DNA from: Cyanoderma ruficeps | Lineage: Eukaryota > Chordata > Aves > Passeriformes > Timaliidae | DNA length: 64,000 bases | Assembly (NCBI GenBank): GCA_008694505.1 | Contig: VZDJ01000219.1 | Span: forward strand, 2,751,103-2,815,102 | Direction of reading: 5' to 3' | Part shown: positions 49,716-61,286 of the stretch, one piece after another | How positions within the stretch are numbered: position 1 is the first letter of the stretch | Layout: each line of letters begins with the position of its first letter | Translations under genes and position numbers: made by a program | Notes under the pieces: model-generated | Database searches by the model: none | Seen by the model: only the letters and a program-made list of their open reading frames with translations | What the model was told of the DNA's origin: nothing

Positions 49716-52700
49716 CACAGTCGCTGTCAGTAAAAACGATAAGCCAAAAGTCAGAAACCCTGGAAATCTGGCATGCTGACAGCTAAAGGGCTGAACCTGT
49801 GAGCAAAGTACAAGCAATGTTCTTTACATGGCAGCTAATGAACTAAACTATAGAAAAACACCCATAAATAAATATTGAAGCTTTTCTAAAGACTTATTTA
49901 TATATTACAGGCACTGCTGGAGGAAGGGCTGTTCATTAGAAGTTTGCCAGAAAATTGTTAGAACTGTTTACTCATTATTACTGTATTTCATTGGATATCA
50001 CAACTTGCAAATGAATTACTGATTTTTTTCTAAGCTCTCTTATTTGTTGGTTCTTAAACTGACAAATATACAAAACCTGGCAACTATGCACTCAATTTTA
50101 TTTTGTGGGGAAAAAATTGCAAAAAAAGCCTTTATGGATGCACATGGTTCAGATCTTTTGATTTTGTTGTTAGATTTGCTTCAGTCTCCTCTCCCAAAGC
50201 GTTTTTAAGGCAGCAGAATACTGGTGGCTTACAAAAATGTCTTTTTTATTTTCTTGTGTACATGTCATATAAAAATGTATCATATGGAAAGAGCAGAGTT
50301 GCTAAAATATAAAGTTAAATGTCAATTGGAAGAGAGAGCATTTGATCTGCATCTTCTGTGGACAGTTTGCCCTTTGGATAAGCAGCCACTGTAATTATGA
50401 AAAACTGGAGACTGCTTTGCATGGACTTGGCTTTTTCCACATAGAGCAGTGTAATGTTGGTAAGTAAGCTGGGTCTGTGCCCAAAACTGAACAGTGTAAG
50501 TGCAGCTGATCTGTGGGGAAACAGTGTCAGTGCAGGCTGAGCTCACCTACGGTGAAAGTGTCCTTTAAACTGTTACCTCAGTTTTGTAAATAGGCTTTTC
50601 CAAATATTAGATAAGTATAGATAAGTATAATTAGAATAGGGTTTTTTTTAGGGAATTTTAATCAGAACTACATCAATTGCAGTAGCGAGGAAATTAACAC
50701 ATACCTATGTGTCTCTCTATATTTATCATTATAATGAAAACATCCTGTCCATTGCTTGGGAATCCAGCAGTGCCCCCTTCTACTGAAATGGCCACGAATG
50801 AGAGTACCCATGTGCACTACCACAGGTTTTTTTTTACTTGCCCTGAGTTCTGTGCAGCACAGCTTGACAAGATGCAAACCCCAAAGTTAACTAGGCAATC
50901 TACAGTAAATAAATACATATCTCTAATGAGCTGAAAAAGTAAAAGGTCAGAGGCTGAGCTTTTGACAACATCCTAAGGAACATGTCCAGCTGTTGGAATC
51001 CTAATCTTTGACATCACACAGTCAATTGATTTTGAATTCTTGAAATAATACCTGAAAAAAATTGTAGGTGCTTTTCATATGAAAAACAAAATAGGATCAC
51101 AAAAAAAAAAAAAAAAAAGGCACCAAAATAAAAAGGAAGCCCTTGCAGAACACCTTCAGAATTGTTTTTTATTTTTTCTTTTATATTCTATTCAGCTTTT
51201 ATCAAAGTGGCTACATCAAACTAAGCACCTCTCAGGGGGCACATCATTTGAAGCCAGTAATGCCAGAAGAGAAGTTGCCTTTTCAGAAATGCTTGCATTT
51301 TAGCTAACTGCCTTTTCCCCCTTGACCAGTTCTAAGTGGTAAACTCTTCAAACTTCCATTCAGCTCCAGAAAAAAAATATTATTTTGTTTGCAAAGATAT
51401 TAAAAATATATAAAACAACTCCGATATTTCCATCATATTATGATATCCTCGGTAAGCCTTTAGAAGAACTTTAAAATACTTCCAAAATTGAAATGGAGTT
51501 AATTTCTCTCCCTTACATAATATCAGCTCAGGGTAGGAAATGTAAAACTGATTTCTTCCATATGAACTAGGCTCCCAAGTGGGTAGCTGGATGCCTTGTC
51601 AATTGAATACCCAAATGTTGTGTTCCACACAGCAACAGGTATCTCAAGTTCAATATCCCTCTTTCTGGGTTTTGATAAAAAACCAATCCATTTTAAACAG
51701 ATCAGAAACAAAAAATGTATGTTTGAATAAACCAAGCAGTCATATCACTTCATAACTATACACAAACACAAATACAAATGAATCCTGAAGATTCATTTTG
51801 TCCACAGAAAGCAAGCAGCTCCCAAACGCCACTAATCAGCAATGCTGTGCTCAGTCAGCAGCCAGTGAGGGTTCCTTCAGTGGCTCTGCTCTAAGTGTTT
51901 ATTACCCTTGTCAGCAGTGCTGCTCCCAGCCTGATCCTGCAGTCCTTGCAAGCCCTGCACTGCCAGCAAGAGAAGCACAAACATTGGTGGCTCAGACCCC
52001 TGAGTGCCTTGTGGATAATGGACAGGCTGTCAGGGAATGGTTCTGATTTTGCTATTATATACTAATCATATTTACTCACACTTGAGAGCAACTGCAAGTA
52101 AAACAAACGTTGCTTTAGCACCAGGTTTTAAAGAGAAAATAAGTAGACCAAGGAGAATATTTATCTGTGTGATTCAGTGTTAGCTGTGGTTTATGACACG
52201 GCATTTCTATGGTAAAAGTACAGTGATACTGTTGAAGCTTTTTTATTCCCATTTAATCCACACTAAATTGCATTTGCAAGAAGCAGCAGTGTTTTTGCCC
52301 CCACAAGGTTGACAGAGAGGCCTGCCTAGTAATTGTGCTATTCTCATACTGAGTAACTGATCTTTAGTGTTATCCCTTTAACTAAGGGATACATTTCATA
52401 CAACTCTGGAACAAGAAATGCACTCATAACAGCAGATTAATTAGTCCTCTGCAATTTTTCCTATTGTCATTTTGCTTCTATTGGTGAGAAACCATCTAAC
52501 AAAAAATTTATTACAAGGCATAAAATATGAGCAGATTGCCCATCTAGCAACTGTTTATGTAACTTGTGAAATATTTATCCTGTAGTCTTATCATTCTTCT
52601 TTTTCACATATTTTGATTTTTCTCTTTCACTATTGCAAAAAGAAAATAAAGAACATGTCATGCTGTAAATTCAGATTTCTTTTTTCTTTCTTTAAAATTT

Positions 52701-54195
52701 AGAGCCTTGTGACATTTTCAGGAAACTAGAATGTCAGTTAGACATAATCAGTAATTCATTTACAGTAATTGCCTTTAAAATTGTCTTAGGTTTCTGTTAT
52801 GTCTTTCAGTTAAACATGAACTGTAAATACTCTTAATATGATGTTTCAAAGTGAGATTCAAGCAAACTGCTTTGCAAACTCTGCTGCTCTGCTACATCAA
52901 AGAATCATGAAATCTGCCACTAAAACACAACCACCTCTTGGTGAAACAGGGGGGCAATCGACAACAGGTACAGCACAACAAGGAAGAATATTACTTAGAC
53001 AAAACTGCAGGGAAGGTTTCTGTAGGCAACGTGGCCTTGAGGACAGGTTCAGAGCAAAGTTAGTCTGACAAAACAGGTAACAGGAAAATGACTGTTTGGG
53101 GCTCCATGCCAAGAGGCCCTGAGGCAGGACCCTCAGGGAGCAGTGGACATGCAAGGCTAAAAAAGATTGTTAGGTTGTTGTGTTTTGGTGCTTCGTTTGT
53201 AACATCTTAATGGATCCAATGGAAAGAGCCTTGTGCAGCTGTAGCTTTGTGTGGACAAAGAACTGCTTAAATCCGGATTCTCTGTCTGAATTTCTGAAAG
53301 ATTAATAGGAAAGAATCTGAGGAGTGGTAGCTGATCCTCCCTTGGAGTCTGACAAAACCACTTTGAGTGTGATGGTGGTCAGAAGTATAAATGGATGGAG
53401 ACCACCACAACAAATGTTATGACACTTAAAATTTCACCTTTTTCTTACCAAAGAATAATTAAAAAAAAATTCCTGAATTTAGGAGACAAGGCATATTCAC
53501 GACCCTTTCAGTCATACGCAGCTAAGCTGCCACTTGTATTTAAGCTATTTACAAGGAATTTAACTACTTCAAATCAAATACAAATATGTTTAGGAAGAGT
53601 AGCCCTGAATGTCAAGCAAAAAATGAACTGCACGACTTCAATGATTAGCCCTTCAGTGACTGACATCTGAACATTTTAATTGCATGAATATTCCTCTATA
53701 TCCAACAAGGCTTCTTAATCCATGAAGTTTGGAATTGTGTGACTAATGCTGCCATTAGCTAGATGGAGGATTCCTGATTATTTGGACTGTACACAAATTG
53801 CTTTGCAGCAGTTCAGTTGCAGTGTTAATGCAGCGCGTGATCATTGGAATGCACAAGAGCAGCAAAATGCAAACGCAGACATTTGTTTTCCAGCCAATCT
53901 GATATAAGTGTAATTCATATCACTGTAATGAGATCTGCTTACTTCCTGTCTTTTTTGAAGTCTCTACACCTTCTCAAGGGCAAAATTGTTTTCTAAATAG
54001 AGTCTGCTTGAATTCAGTCTCTTCTGTTGAAGTACTCCATCAGAGAGAACTAAAATAGCTCCTATTTACACATAGACTCCGTCCTCATAATATTTGCATG
54101 TTGTCTGGAAGCCTGCAGACTTCTAAATCTATAAACAGCTCACAAAGTCACACACTAATTTCTTAAGGATCAAGAAGTTCCTTAAAGTGAAGAAA
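49716..54195. other. Noncoding stretch, no gene seen
   Basis: A pure run of 18 A lies at 51101-51118 without upstream coding-like or repeat-like sequence, so it is not called a retrocopy tail. A G+C-richer patch at 51825-52045 carries an 82-codon open frame (51798-52046) with many Ser, Ala, Cys and Gln but no domain. The 53400-53950 region is discussed as a weak conserved-DNA candidate. Confidence 0.45.
51101..51118 (+). repeat. Poly(A) run of 18
   Basis: Eighteen uninterrupted A, the longest pure A run noticed in the window. No repeat or retrocopy was recognised upstream. Confidence 0.9.
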
Positions 54196-54265
54196 AAAAT
54201 ATAAAATGCAAATACCAAGAATGCAAATACCAAAAATATAAAATGCAAAGCCAAGAATAAAAAAT
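54196..54265 (+). repeat. Short imperfect tandem repeat (AATGCAAATACCAA words)
   Basis: AATGCAAATACCAA occurs twice (about 54205-54234) and the surrounding AAAATATAAAATGCAAA is repeated at about 54234-54250, followed by a CCAAGAAT variant. This is a small nested duplication in A-rich DNA. Confidence 0.8.
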
Positions 54266-57200
54266 GAAGGTATGCTATGTGACTATGTATGTGGTAGAAT
54301 AAAAGATTTTGTTACTGTTTCAGCTTACCTAGCCACATCTGCATTAATAGCAAAAGGAAGGCCAGCACTCAGAATCTGGAATATTTGCTGGTTAAAAATT
54401 AAACAAATACCAAAAACTCGGCCTCCCTTCCCCAGTCCCCCAAAACCAATAAAAAAACCAAACCAACTCCCAAACAAACACCAAGCATCTCATCTTGTCA
54501 AAACAGGAGTGCTGAACTCATGAAATAAAAGCAATGAAAAGAAGCAAAACTAAACCATTTCTGACATGGGTCCATTGTTTGTGATGTTATCCATCCTAAT
54601 GCTTCCACTGACAAGTGTTACTTGAGCTCATTGGCTGTCAACCACTGACATTTGGGCACCCCTCTAAGAAAAGCGCTTAGGAAACTGGGTGTACAGCAGC
54701 CACAGTATTGAACAGCTGAATATTTTCTTTAATATGATGTTGCTTTATCTACAGCCCTCAAATCTATCTGCTGGCTCTCTTTTTCTGTCAGGAAATAGGT
54801 GACACATGTGTGTGCACGTAGGCCATTGGGATGACTCAGAACATTTCGGCTTTTTAAGGAAACTGTTTCTTACAAATCCTCCATTTTCACATGTTTATTT
54901 TCTCTCCATATTTACCAGATGTCACAACTACACTTTTGTTCATGCATCAGAAAACAGATTCAGTGCTGTTCTTTTCAGTAATCCTAAAACAGATTTGAGG
55001 ATGACAGGTAGAAAAATAATTTTAGTAATCCTTCCATTACCTACCTTCTTGTCACCTTAGAAAGTGGTAGAGGAATGCTCTGCCTCAGCTAAACAAACCT
55101 TTGGAAATCTTTAATCCCTGTTTCTCATATATTGGTTTAATTGGTCCTATTTTGATCAAGCTAAATTGGGTCTCCTGTTCTTGGAGTAACAATGAAAGAG
55201 TTGCCTTAATTTCATTTTTGCAGTCTCAGGGCAACAGAAAAACCCATGTAATCCATCCAGGAAACACTGATTCCCTTGCGATATCAGGTGTAGCTGAAAA
55301 CAAAAAAAATACCCTTTCCACTAAGAATTTGCACTCACTTAACATGTGCTGGATGTTCTAGGGATAGACAAGAAAAACTTTGTTCTACTTACCACATTTT
55401 TCCTCCCCACAGATATATACTAAATGGACACCACAATTATACACTAAATATACACAATATATTAAATGTGACTGTGGCATTTCACATTTTATATTAGACA
55501 TGAAATATAAATGCAATACACAATATCATCAAGCAAACCCTCTCCTTACAATGACAAGTGATCCCTTTTGGAAATTCCCAGGACTGACCTAACATGCTCC
55601 AACTCCCAATCAAACATATCCATTTCTCCAGGAATCATCACAAATAATGCTTTTTCCTTTTCTTTTTTTTTTTTGTTTTTTCCTTCAGAAGGGTCTTGCT
55701 TTGACCAGCATTGTCTTTACTCATCAAACATTCATTCTATCATAATCACTATTAATGAAAAGACCAGAAAGGAAGAACAGACTTTATTATGTTCTGACCA
55801 CCAATTTCCTCCACAGAATCAGCAGGAGATAGATCAAAGGCTGACATATCCAGCAGAAAGTATCCATTTCCTGACCTTTTCTTTTGCCTCATTTGCAGAA
55901 TTTGGGAAGTATTTACTTATCTTCTTTCCCCCTGTCTCCCCTTGTTCTCTGCATCCCAGGCATTTCTGGTATCAAGAGAGCAGAGTGCTCCTCCATCCAT
56001 CCAGGTCTTGTCTTTTGACCCCCCACAGCAAAAACCTCCTTATTCCCACTCTGTGCTCTAAGGATTTATTTACCACAATGTGCAGGTGGTTCAGAATACT
56101 TTCAGATCTACTCCACAGTAGCATAAATAATTTCATAGCACAGAGGCAAACTTGGGCTTTCCCCTAAGAGCACAGCTCCTCTCAAAGCCTTCTGCAGGTC
56201 CCCACGCACAGAAGTGAGGGGGTTTGGAGTTGGGAGTGTGTGAAGCTTCCTCTTAACTGAAATTGCCCCATCAAGAACAGGAAGTGCATAGGATGAATTT
56301 CAACATATGAAGCTTAGATCATTTTTTTTAATGGAAGATCATTTAATCCCTATTAAATCCTAAAACAACTAACCAGGATAATAATAGCTAAGGCAAGCAC
56401 AAAGGAATGGAGAAAGAATAAGGTTCTCTATTCCATTCATTTGCTTTAAGATAGACTGCTAAAAGTAGGAGGAAGAACATTTCCAGGAAGATGGGTTTAG
56501 TTTGACAGTATATAAATAGCCAGAGCTGAGTATGTAACAATTACTCTGCCTCTTCTAACACCGAGCAGGGCAGTAACTAGAACTGAGCTGACTATGGAAC
56601 TGGAATATTTTTGCAGCTTAGATTTCTTCAATAAGGCTAAGCCAGCTCAAAAGATTTCAGTGTTGCTCTAATACACAAGCCTTTGATGTTTCCTCATCTT
56701 TACATCATAGAAGGAGCTCAAAGGGTTAATTAAAATTTAATGATATCGGCTGTACTTTGAAAAAGTTATGAACTTGGGTGAGATCAATCACTTTCTTGGA
56801 CTGTCTGACTTCAAAGCAAACATTATGCAAAGGAAAAAAAAATTCTCTCATTCTGCATTGAATTCATAAGCAAGGATTTCCTCATTAGCGGTCTGTGCAT
56901 GGAGGAGATTCCAAGTTCAAACTGGAAGAGGTGAGGTGCCAAAAAAATGGTTAATCAGAATTTCATGCCTTTGATGCTAGTCACATGCTGAATGAATGCA
57001 TCACTGCAAACCAGGGGACACTTGAACAGTCCCAAAATAGGAAGTCAGGGATTAAGGCATGAGCAATATTTTTTTTTTTCCAAATTCACAACTTGTTTGC
57101 AGAGATTTAGCTAAAACCTCATTAGCTTGTTTATTCACTCTTAGTGACATTCAGCAAAATGTCAACTGAAATAAAAGTAAAGTTTTAAAAAATGAACGCA

Positions 57201-58110
57201 TCTCTAGTTTGAATTTGTATTTTTATTTGTTTACTATCTACATTTTATTTGAGCTGACAACTTTCACTTTCTGCAGTCTTATTCTGACCTGAAGGTATTA
57301 CTATATTTTCTAAGACAAATACACTTCAGATGACAAAATTATGAAAATCCCCTATAAGAGATCTGAGTTTACCAGTGACCAGTTAGATTTATCATGAAGA
57401 TTAAGAAAAATTTATTTTAATGCACTCAAGTGTTGATGGTAAATCACCATCTCTGCTCAGAAAAGGCTGTGTAGGGAGATAGATCCAGCTCCAGCCTTGT
57501 GCCTTCCAACACAAACCTACTGTGCAAAGGTGGAAATATGCTCTGTGGTTTGATTCCTCCTGGACATTGGTTTTATCACACATTTAATATTGTTCTCCAT
57601 AACAATCGTGGGATGTGTTCAATACACCCAAGTGTTCAAAGCTCTACAGTTCTCAGGGTAATTATACACTCAACATGAAACCTTTATTGCTTCACTCAAT
57701 GCCTAAAAGATATATCTGGCTTTTTAAACATAAATTTCCATTAAATGGCTCCTGTTTGCAAATTCCATTTCTTTTTAAATGTCCTAGTCTAGGCATAGCT
57801 CTATTCAGGACCACCAGGTGAGATGTTGGGGACACAGAACAAGGAACAAGTCAAGTGCTTTCTGCAGAAATGCATTTCTGGTGTGCCCTCAAAGGTTTAG
57901 TGAGAGTGATACCTGTGAAATGTGCAACCAGCTTCCTTTGAGGACTTTTCAGACTGCTGGGGTTGCAGGGTTGCATCTTTTATAGGGAGAAAACCCTGAG
58001 CATGGCATTCCCTGTTAAAGATGTAAAGATTCCCTGTTCATCCATGCCCTCTCATTGCAATGCCTGCTTTCCTTCCAGCTGCTCTTCACTAATGAGAAAG
58101 CCCCAACTTT
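54266..58110. other. Noncoding stretch, no gene seen
   Basis: Contains the longest open frame of the window (199 codons, 55568-56167), which lacks any domain, has a T-run-derived Phe block and no exon signals, and is taken as chance. The patch at 55860-56250 is slightly richer in G+C. No recognised repeats. Confidence 0.5.
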
Positions 58111-58174
58111 GGTGGGGTTTTTTTGTTGGTGTTTTTTTGATATTGTTGGTTTGTTGTTGGTGGTGGTTTTTTGT
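58111..58174 (+). repeat. G/T-rich low-complexity tract
   Basis: GGTGGGG followed by runs of T broken by GTTGG, GTTGTTGG and TGGTGG. On the minus strand it is a CAACAACC/AAAAA tract. No regular unit. Confidence 0.8.
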
Positions 58175-60439
58175 GCCAGCAGACTTTGAATTCAATGTAA
58201 TGGTGATTTGCCAAGTCACCCTGAAAATCCACATCTTCTGATTAATAACTGAAAAGCAAGTTGTCTGTTGGACAAGTCAGTATTGATTCTCAAGTTCTCA
58301 GCAACTTCTCAGCATTTCAAATGGCTTGTAGAGGCACGCACTGTGCTGATTTTGGTGGACTAGAGCCACCATCATGAAGATGATCCTTTCCATGGTATCA
58401 CAACAAATATTTCAATAAAATGCTGGATTTTGAGTTTATAGATTTCAGTTGAATTAGCTCTGTGGTAAAGAGTTTCCATTTAAAGTGTAATCAATCTTTT
58501 ATTAAGGATATAGCTGAAAAGGCAGCAGTAGTATTTAAAGAACCAAAGCAACAACAAATTGACTTTAGTTTTGGCACTGACTCTTTTTCCTTTGCCCCTT
58601 TAATAGAGAGAAATTCTATAAAATCTATTTCTGCTTTTGAGGTGGAAGATAATAATAGCTGTCATTTTTCAAGAGAAAAAAAAAGAAACTAAAAATGAGG
58701 TAGAGCTGTCTTTCCCTGATGTCAAACCCAGAAAAACAATAGAACAAGAATGAGAAAAGGAAAAACAAGACAGCAGCTCATCCTTTCAGACCTGTCTCTC
58801 ATTTCCTGACAAACCTCTTGGGCAAAGACAGACAGACCATAAGGCCTTGTCAGCTCCTTGAGAATGGCAAATCCATACTCACTCAGGACTGTTTGTAACA
58901 GGGCTTATAACACTCCTGTCTGGTCAAAAGAGGGTATGGAAACAGTTTTGGTCAGGTGAATCTGACTTTTTCTAAAAAAAAAAGGCGTTAGAAGAAGGAG
59001 AAGCAGATGTGTGAGACAGGACAGGAAAAGGAAGCACAGGGGAAGGGTGACCACAGCCTCACACCCTCAGTGGTGCCTGGGGTGTGTCTCAGGTTGGTGG
59101 AGGAGGACTCTTCTCTTCTGAAAAATGCCTGAGAGTCCCTTTGGCAATCCAGAGGTGTCACAAAACACCTCTTAAACCTCAGCCCCCTTAGCCCTTTCAT
59201 GCCCCTGTTCCAGCTGAAGTGAATGGGTGGCATAGCCCATGTTGTTTTGGATGTGATCCCATTTGTCTTCATAGGTACACAAAGAATAAAACATGTTTGG
59301 TTCAGAAATTCAGGCTTTGATTTGACAGAGAGGTATGAAATAGAAAGTTTCCATTCATACCAAGCACAAGTGCAAATTGCATACGGTTGGTAGTTTACAT
59401 TATCTGGAGAAAAAAAAAATCATCTTATTCAGCTAAGTCATCTATAAATGTCCACATATATTACTGTATAAGCAGCAGTAATCTTGTTTTTCTTTTAACT
59501 TTACATACTTCTTTCCTATCTAGTGGTTTTCTCCAGTGAGATGGCTAAAACACTGGACAATCTTAATTAAAGAGAAATTAAATCCAATTTTCCAAATTAA
59601 CTACAAGTATTTGAATTTCTGTTAATTTATTTATAAATTTCCAGTAGCCTTGCTTATCTTTAAAATTAACAAAATAATTAATATTAAAGCTAAATATTTT
59701 TCAATAAAGTTCAATGAAGTCACAGTATATAAATAGATAGAACTGTAAAACTACTAAAATAAGCTAATCAAGGGCAGATCATAGGACTACTACTACGTTT
59801 TGGAGTGTGATTTTATTATTTAGTTACTAGGTTTCAAGTTAGGGATGTCTTTTTATTTAAACTTCCATGCTGTACCTCGGGCAGCTCTATTCCTTAGTAT
59901 CATATTTGTTCATTTGAATTATTTCTGAAGTGTAGTCGGCTAGATTTATACCCTAGATTAAAAATCACTGGTAATGCTGCCAGTGCTATCAAGTTCTCTA
60001 AGCAGTTCTATATAATGGGTACTCTGAGCTAATTTAGGAAGTTAAAATAAAGCTTCAGCCTGGTTTAGCTGTACTACAGTTAAATTTGAATAAAAATGAG
60101 AAATTTACTGTGGCACAAAAGCCTATTACCAATTGCTTGCAATAAAAGCATTTTCATGATTAGGTACAAGTAAAGGAGGAGTCCAAAGTGTTCAAAATGA
60201 CAATCAAATTATTTCCATAAGAGCTACTCCCTACAACTATTTCTACTACTGATGATGACATGCAACTAATGTATCAGAGACAGACAAAGCCAGTGTGTTT
60301 CCCTGGCAGGGACAGGGTGCACTGGGGACAGGAAAGGTGTAGATCAGGATGGCTGAACACGTGCACTGATGAGACTGACAATCCACCAGGCACAGCAATC
60401 CACAGCAGCCACCATGAGAAACTTCCAGAGGGAATCCCA
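58175..60439. other. A+T-rich noncoding stretch, no gene seen
   Basis: Open frames of up to 94 codons, none with recognisable features. 59560-59760 is very A+T-rich. The portion 60250-60439 could belong to the LTR-like unit that follows. Confidence 0.45.
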
Positions 60440-60680
60440 CACTGGGGAGTTCTGTTATACCAGGAAAGACCTTAACGGTCAATGAAAATTAGCGCTGACC
60501 TTTGGGAATTGGAGAGGAAGGCAGGAGAGGAACAGCTCAGTCAGCTCTCAGACTGTGGGTCTTCTCAAAGACCCTGTGGAGCTGTGACAAACTTCTTTTA
60601 CTCTTATAAAAAGATCTCATGTCTGAGAAGACCCCCGAGGAAGGTGTCAGGCAAAGAAATAAACTCTTTTTGATGACAGA
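60440..60680 (+). mobile_element. LTR-like unit (TATA + AATAAA), family unknown
   Basis: TATAAAAA (60605-60612) is followed 46 bases later by AATAAA (60658-60663) and then CTCTTTTTGATGACA, a layout resembling U3/R/U5 of an avian ERV LTR. A possible start is TGTTATACC at about 60451. Upstream, GGGTCTT and AAGACCC form a 7-bp stem with a CTCA loop (60557-60574), and GGGTCTTCTCA pairs again with TGAGAAGACCC at 60624-60634. No target duplication could be shown, so the ends are approximate and a non-LTR origin is possible. Confidence 0.4.
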
Positions 60681-61230
60681 TGATCACCTATCTTAATAAC
60701 AGCCTTTACTGTTCACTCCAAAAGCTTTCAAGTTCTTTATTTTAAAAATATATAACATTGTTAAATGCAATACAAAGTGCCTTTGGCTGCTGTCACTGTA
60801 TCTCTCTCTGTGCTTCATTTTACCCATAAACCCTCTATGCTGTAAAGGGGAAACCAGTTTTAAAAAAAACTATTTTTTTCTCCTCCTTCACAAAGAGGCA
60901 TTGTAGGAAGACAAATGGGACAATGAGAAAGGGGGAAGTGTATGCTGTATCCTTTCCAAAGCACATTTATTCTGCCCTAGCATGTGTTTCATTGCCTCTC
61001 AAGGGTGCAGTTTATCCGCTTTTCTGCTTCCAAATAGATACAGTGCCTTTATACCCCCTGAACATCTCCTGTTACATCCCTACCACTCTGAATACCAAAA
61101 GGATGACGTGCATTCACAACGTTCAAATGTTGTAGTTCTGTTAAATACTCAACAAACCACAAAGTTTTCAAAGATTCCAGGTTGAAGGCCTACATTTCCT
61201 TAGTACAACATATTCTTAATAAGTCTGTTT
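60681..61230. other. Noncoding spacer
   Basis: Two overlapping 67-70 codon frames (60923-61185) are the only notable items and show no family features. Confidence 0.5.
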
Positions 61231-61286
61231 AGTCTGTGGAGGACACGAATTATTATTNAGTCTGTGGAGGACATGAATTATTATTT
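61231..61286 (+). repeat. 28-bp direct tandem duplication with an ambiguous base
   Basis: A unit beginning AGTCTGTGGAGGACA occurs at 61231-61258 and immediately again at 61259-61286. The copies differ at one internal site (CACG versus CATG) and at the last base, where the first copy has N. A shorter upstream hint (AAGTCTGTTT, 61221-61230) precedes it. The N at the copy boundary suggests assembly disagreement over repeat number. Confidence 0.93.

Noticed and set aside
51060..51120. A18 run as the tail of a processed pseudogene
   Set aside because: Upstream sequence is A+T-rich without coding-like content, a poly(A) signal at the usual distance or a flanking duplication.
55568..56167. Longest open frame (199 codons, +)
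   Set aside because: No domain, a Phe-rich block produced by a T run, no splice or promoter context; fits chance in a stretch poor in TAA/TAG in that frame.
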